A stretch of 64,000 nt of DNA from NCBI GenBank assembly GCA_015472025.1, contig BNHL01000001.1:4266001-4330000 (forward strand), read 5' to 3'. The notes below the pieces were generated by a model. It did not search any database. It saw nothing but the letters and a program-made list of their open reading frames with translations, and was not told where the DNA came from. Each line of letters begins with the position of its first letter. Within the stretch, counting starts at the first letter, position 1. Below, one piece after another: positions 61,501 through 64,000 of the stretch. This stretch comes from Cytophagales bacterium WSM2-2 (GTDB lineage Bacteria > Bacteroidota > Bacteroidia > Cytophagales > Cyclobacteriaceae). The position numbers were made by a program, and so were the translations under genes.

Positions 61501-61809
61501 AAAATCTGGAGCCCGCTCACCGGAGCAAGTTCGTTCTATGTGAATTCGTGGGCCGTAGAAGATGGATCTTTCATTCGCATCAACAACATCACACTGGGGT
61601 ATTCTTTCCCGGCAATGAAAATCAACAAGTTAAAGATCAGCAAGCTGAGGCTGTATGCTACGGCCAACAACGTGGCGGTGTTTACCAAATATACTGGATA
61701 CGATCCCGAAGTGAACACGCGCAGAGGTACACCGATCACTCCGGGTGTCGATTACTCGGCATATCCGAGAAGTCACAATTACATTTTTGGTGTAAACGTT
61801 TCTTTCTAA
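58516..61809 (+). CDS. SusC/RagA-type TonB-linked outer membrane receptor
   Basis: 1097 residues. Signal peptide ([16 protein letters not shown]), carboxypeptidase-regulatory-like domain about 25-105 ([22 protein letters not shown]), TonB-box region KEVVVIGYG, plug [17 protein letters not shown] and [10 protein letters not shown], and a 22-stranded barrel ending [10 protein letters not shown]. The SusC motif [26 protein letters not shown] is present. It imports oligosaccharides across the outer membrane with TonB energy; its SusD partner follows after 19 bases. In this locus the ligand is probably a pectic oligosaccharide. Controlled from the operator region 58340-58470. Confidence 0.95.
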   Translation: [1097 protein letters not shown]

Positions 61810-61828
61810 CCGATCTAAAGACATTGAC

Positions 61829-63580
61829 ATGAAAACGAATTACTTGAAATACTTACTGGTCCTGGTCGCATGCGGAATCACCTTCTCATGCAAGGATTAT
61901 CTGAACGTAAATCCCGTCAGTTCCTTCGGTCCCGACTACGTATTTAACAGCGTAGACAATGCGACAAAGGCGTTGATCGGTGCATATTCCCCGTTGGGTG
62001 GTGATAATGGTTATGGTATCCGCGTCACGATGTATTATCCCTATGACAACGATGAAATGATGGGGCAGGGTGGAACACCTTATCCCGACACTGAACGGAG
62101 AGATATTGCCCACTACAATGTAACCCCTGGCAATACACAGCTAGCCGCTCCCTTTAACCAAATGTACACCGGAATTGAGAGAGCGAACATTTGCATCTAC
62201 TATATTCCTAAAATGTCGCTGTACAGTGGTGGCACAGGTGAAGAGCAGGCCGCCTTGAAAAGGCTACATGGTGAAGCATTAACTCTTCGTGCACAATACT
62301 ACTATGAGCTTATCCGCAACTGGGGAGATGTGCCTGCACAGTTCCTTCCTTCCAGCTACGAAAAAGATCTTTTCAAATCACGTGAAGACAGAGATGTGAT
62401 CTACGATCAACTGCTGACTGATCTGGAGCTTGCGGCAACGCTAGTACCCTGGAGAAGCCAGGTGCCCGTAGATGAACGCATTACACAAGGAGCTGTTCGT
62501 GCGCTGAGAGCACGCATTGCGTTGGCAAAAGGTGGCTATTCATTGCGTTCGGACAATACCATGAAGCGTCCCTCTAACTATAAAGACTATTACCAGATTG
62601 CCATGAACGAATGCCTCGCTGTAATGCAGTCAGGTGACCATCATTTAAACTCAAGCTATCAGTCTGTGTTTAAAGACGCCATTGCTGCACACACACTTGA
62701 GCCCAATGGTGAGATACTTTGGGAAGTGGCGATGACAGGTGGAAGCAGTGCTACAGGCGACAGTAAATTCGCGTATTACAATGGTCCACGCGTGGCCGGA
62801 AATGGAAACGGAGCCTTGACTATCCTACCAACTTACTTCTATTCTTTCGATGTAAACGATACACGCAGAGATGTGACTTGTGCACCTTATGATGTCAACC
62901 TGGACGGAACCATTGCTGCAAGGACAGCAGCCACAATCGTGGATGGAAAATTCCGCAGAGATTGGATTACTAATCCCACACCATCACCTACTTCCACGCA
63001 GCAATATTTTGGACTTAACTGGCCCATGATCCGGTTTTCCGATGTGTTGCTGATGTATGCTGAAGCGGACAATGAAATAAATGGTGCTCCGAGTGGAGCT
63101 GCGATTATAGCTTTCGAGCAAGTACGTAAGCGTGCTTTTGGAAACGCTTCTATTGGCACAACACCAGCCGACTACAATGGTTTCTTTAATGCGATCGTGA
63201 ATGAGCGCTCCTGGGAATTGGGAGGCGAGGGAATCAGGAAGTACGATTTGATCCGCTGGAATATGCTCGGTCAAAAGATTGCAGACACAAAAGCCAAGCT
63301 TACACTGATGTATCAAAGCCTGCCTCCATACAATAACTATCCTACTACGATGTACTACAAAACAAATTCAGCCAGCTTGATCTGGCTTAACCCGCTCAAC
63401 CAACCGACACCTGCAGTACAACCGGCAGGTTCGACCAGCGTTTCGTGGATAGGAGCTAGCATTAACACGACAATACTTCAGTTTTATGCAGTTGCGTTTA
63501 CGCCTGGCAAGAATGAGTTATTACCTATAGCTACCAGCGTACTTAACTCCAATCCGAACCTGACACAAAACAATTTTTAA
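61829..63580 (+). CDS. SusD/RagB-family glycan-binding lipoprotein
   Basis: 583 residues. Lipoprotein signal: LLVLVACGITFSCKDYL, lipobox ending at C21. The fold is the SusD TPR helical frame: LKRLHGEALTLRAQYYYELIRNWGDVPAQF, ALRARIALAKGGYSL, WPMIRFSDVLLMYAEADNEI and NERSWELGGEGIRKYDLIRWNML. SusD covers the SusC barrel at the cell surface and captures the glycan. Gap to susC 19 bases. Confidence 0.95.
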   Translation: MKTNYLKYLLVLVACGITFSCKDYLNVNPVSSFGPDYVFNSVDNATKALIGAYSPLGGDNGYGIRVTMYYPYDNDEMMGQGGTPYPDTERRDIAHYNVTPGNTQLAAPFNQMYTGIERANICIYYIPKMSLYSGGTGEEQAALKRLHGEALTLRAQYYYELIRNWGDVPAQFLPSSYEKDLFKSREDRDVIYDQLLTDLELAATLVPWRSQVPVDERITQGAVRALRARIALAKGGYSLRSDNTMKRPSNYKDYYQIAMNECLAVMQSGDHHLNSSYQSVFKDAIAAHTLEPNGEILWEVAMTGGSSATGDSKFAYYNGPRVAGNGNGALTILPTYFYSFDVNDTRRDVTCAPYDVNLDGTIAARTAATIVDGKFRRDWITNPTPSPTSTQQYFGLNWPMIRFSDVLLMYAEADNEINGAPSGAAIIAFEQVRKRAFGNASIGTTPADYNGFFNAIVNERSWELGGEGIRKYDLIRWNMLGQKIADTKAKLTLMYQSLPPYNNYPTTMYYKTNSASLIWLNPLNQPTPAVQPAGSTSVSWIGASINTTILQFYAVAFTPGKNELLPIATSVLNSNPNLTQNNF

Positions 63581-63594
63581 TGAGGCTTAAAGAC

Positions 63595-64000
63595 ATGAAT
63601 GTTATGAAGAAGATCAATAACACATCGCGTTTTGCAATAGTAATTCTCCTGTTACTCACCATAGCGTGTAGTAAAAAGGAAACTGAGCTCGCCCTCTCGC
63701 GTCAATTTGCTCCGGCTAAAATCAGTTCCACCAATGCTGAAACCCAGGTTAGTTTGACATGGTCAGCGGCACTGTTTACGATCGCCGGTGATGTGAGCTA
63801 CGCGATAGAAATATCTGACAAAGTGGACGATTTTAGCAATCCGATATACACCACTACCACTTCGGATTTGACCGTGACGATCACGGACGAAACCCTCGTC
63901 ATAAAGAAAAATTATTACGCGAGGGTAAAGGCAGTTGGGAAAGGCAATACAGGCGATAGCAACTGGCTGATTAGTTCTTCCTTCAGAATACTTGGCGAAC
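63595..64000 (+). CDS. SusE/F-position lipoprotein, N-terminal part (runs off window)
   Basis: The gene starts at ATG 63595 or, nine bases later, ATG 63604, and is open to the window end (about 135 residues). A lipoprotein signal ends ILLLLTIACSK, with the lipobox cysteine near residue 24. The visible part (FAPAKISSTNAETQVSLTWSAAL, YAIEISDKVDDFSNPIYTTT, NYYARVKAVGKGNTGDSNW) is a fibronectin type III-like module. Third gene of the susCD unit, a position where glycan-binding or surface lipoproteins (SusE/F-like) are usual. Its ligand is unknown and the C-terminal part is not in the window. Confidence 0.8.
   Translation, partial: MNVMKKINNTSRFAIVILLLLTIACSKKETELALSRQFAPAKISSTNAETQVSLTWSAALFTIAGDVSYAIEISDKVDDFSNPIYTTTTSDLTVTITDETLVIKKNYYARVKAVGKGNTGDSNWLISSSFRILGE

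Noticed and set aside
1-64000. tRNA or rRNA genes
   Set aside because: No cloverleaf with a GGTTCGAATCC-type T arm was seen on either strand by eye; a covariance-model scan could still find a weak one.

Overview
The window looks like chromosomal DNA of a member of the Bacteroidota, most likely a Cytophagales-type soil or plant-associated bacterium. The evidence is a SusC/SusD pair, two large secreted proteins with type IX secretion (gliding-motility type B) C-terminal domains, an Oar-like TonB-dependent receptor, weak ribosome binding sites, and many DUF families typical of this phylum (DUF2589, DUF4919, DUF4861, DUF1080, DUF4242). Genus is not determined. No tRNA, rRNA or CRISPR array was seen.

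Layout. 1-8,900: the 3' end of an AraC-type regulator, a YARHG-domain protein, a flavin monooxygenase, a DUF4919 protein and a class-C-type serine hydrolase, separated by REP-like intergenic repeats; then a small cysteine-rich secreted protein and a three-gene DUF2589 operon. 8,900-20,150: a large type IX-secreted protein, then a defence operon in the order hsdR, hsdS (frameshifted and shortened), a PtuA-like ATPase, a PtuB-like HNH nuclease, hsdM. This looks like a Septu-type module nested in a type I restriction-modification operon with ATGA stop/start overlaps. 20,150-24,150: a repeat-rich island with one broken and one intact RadC-like gene, four copies in total (one lies before hsdR) of a MITE-like element (R1), two and a half copies of a second element (R2) whose hairpin shows a compensatory base change, a 7-bp tandem repeat and two neighbouring 21-bp tandem arrays. 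24,150-31,150: an orphan gene, then two divergent groups: a four-gene unit (hypothetical protein, membrane protein, histidine kinase, LuxR-type response regulator) facing an astacin-like metalloprotease, an outer-membrane-type protein and a small membrane protein.

31,150-49,600 is mainly metabolism and surface functions: cupins, an ArsR-type regulator, a DUF1080 plus Gfo/Idh/MocA pair (possibly 3-keto-glycoside chemistry), a DUF1624 membrane protein, a TonB-dependent receptor, an aromatic amino acid decarboxylase-like enzyme with a methyltransferase, a choice-of-anchor L adhesin-like protein, a repeat protein related to pentapeptide proteins and a glucoamylase-family lipoprotein.

49,800-64,000 is a uronate/pectin utilisation locus. 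The minus-strand operon kduI-kduD-lacI-uxaC-uxaB faces DUF4861, GH105-type unsaturated uronyl hydrolase, susC, susD and a lipoprotein that runs off the window. Palindromic sites around GCAATCGATTGC lie in both intergenic regions and fit operators of the LacI-family regulator encoded in the operon. The genes together would import pectic oligosaccharides, release unsaturated and saturated galacturonate, and take these to 2-keto-3-deoxygluconate (via KduI/KduD) and altronate (via UxaC/UxaB).

The least explained signals are a G3-4A4-5C3-4G motif shared upstream of four unrelated accessory loci, the nested ATPase/HNH pair with the frameshifted specificity gene, and the composite R1/R2/21-bp repeat island.
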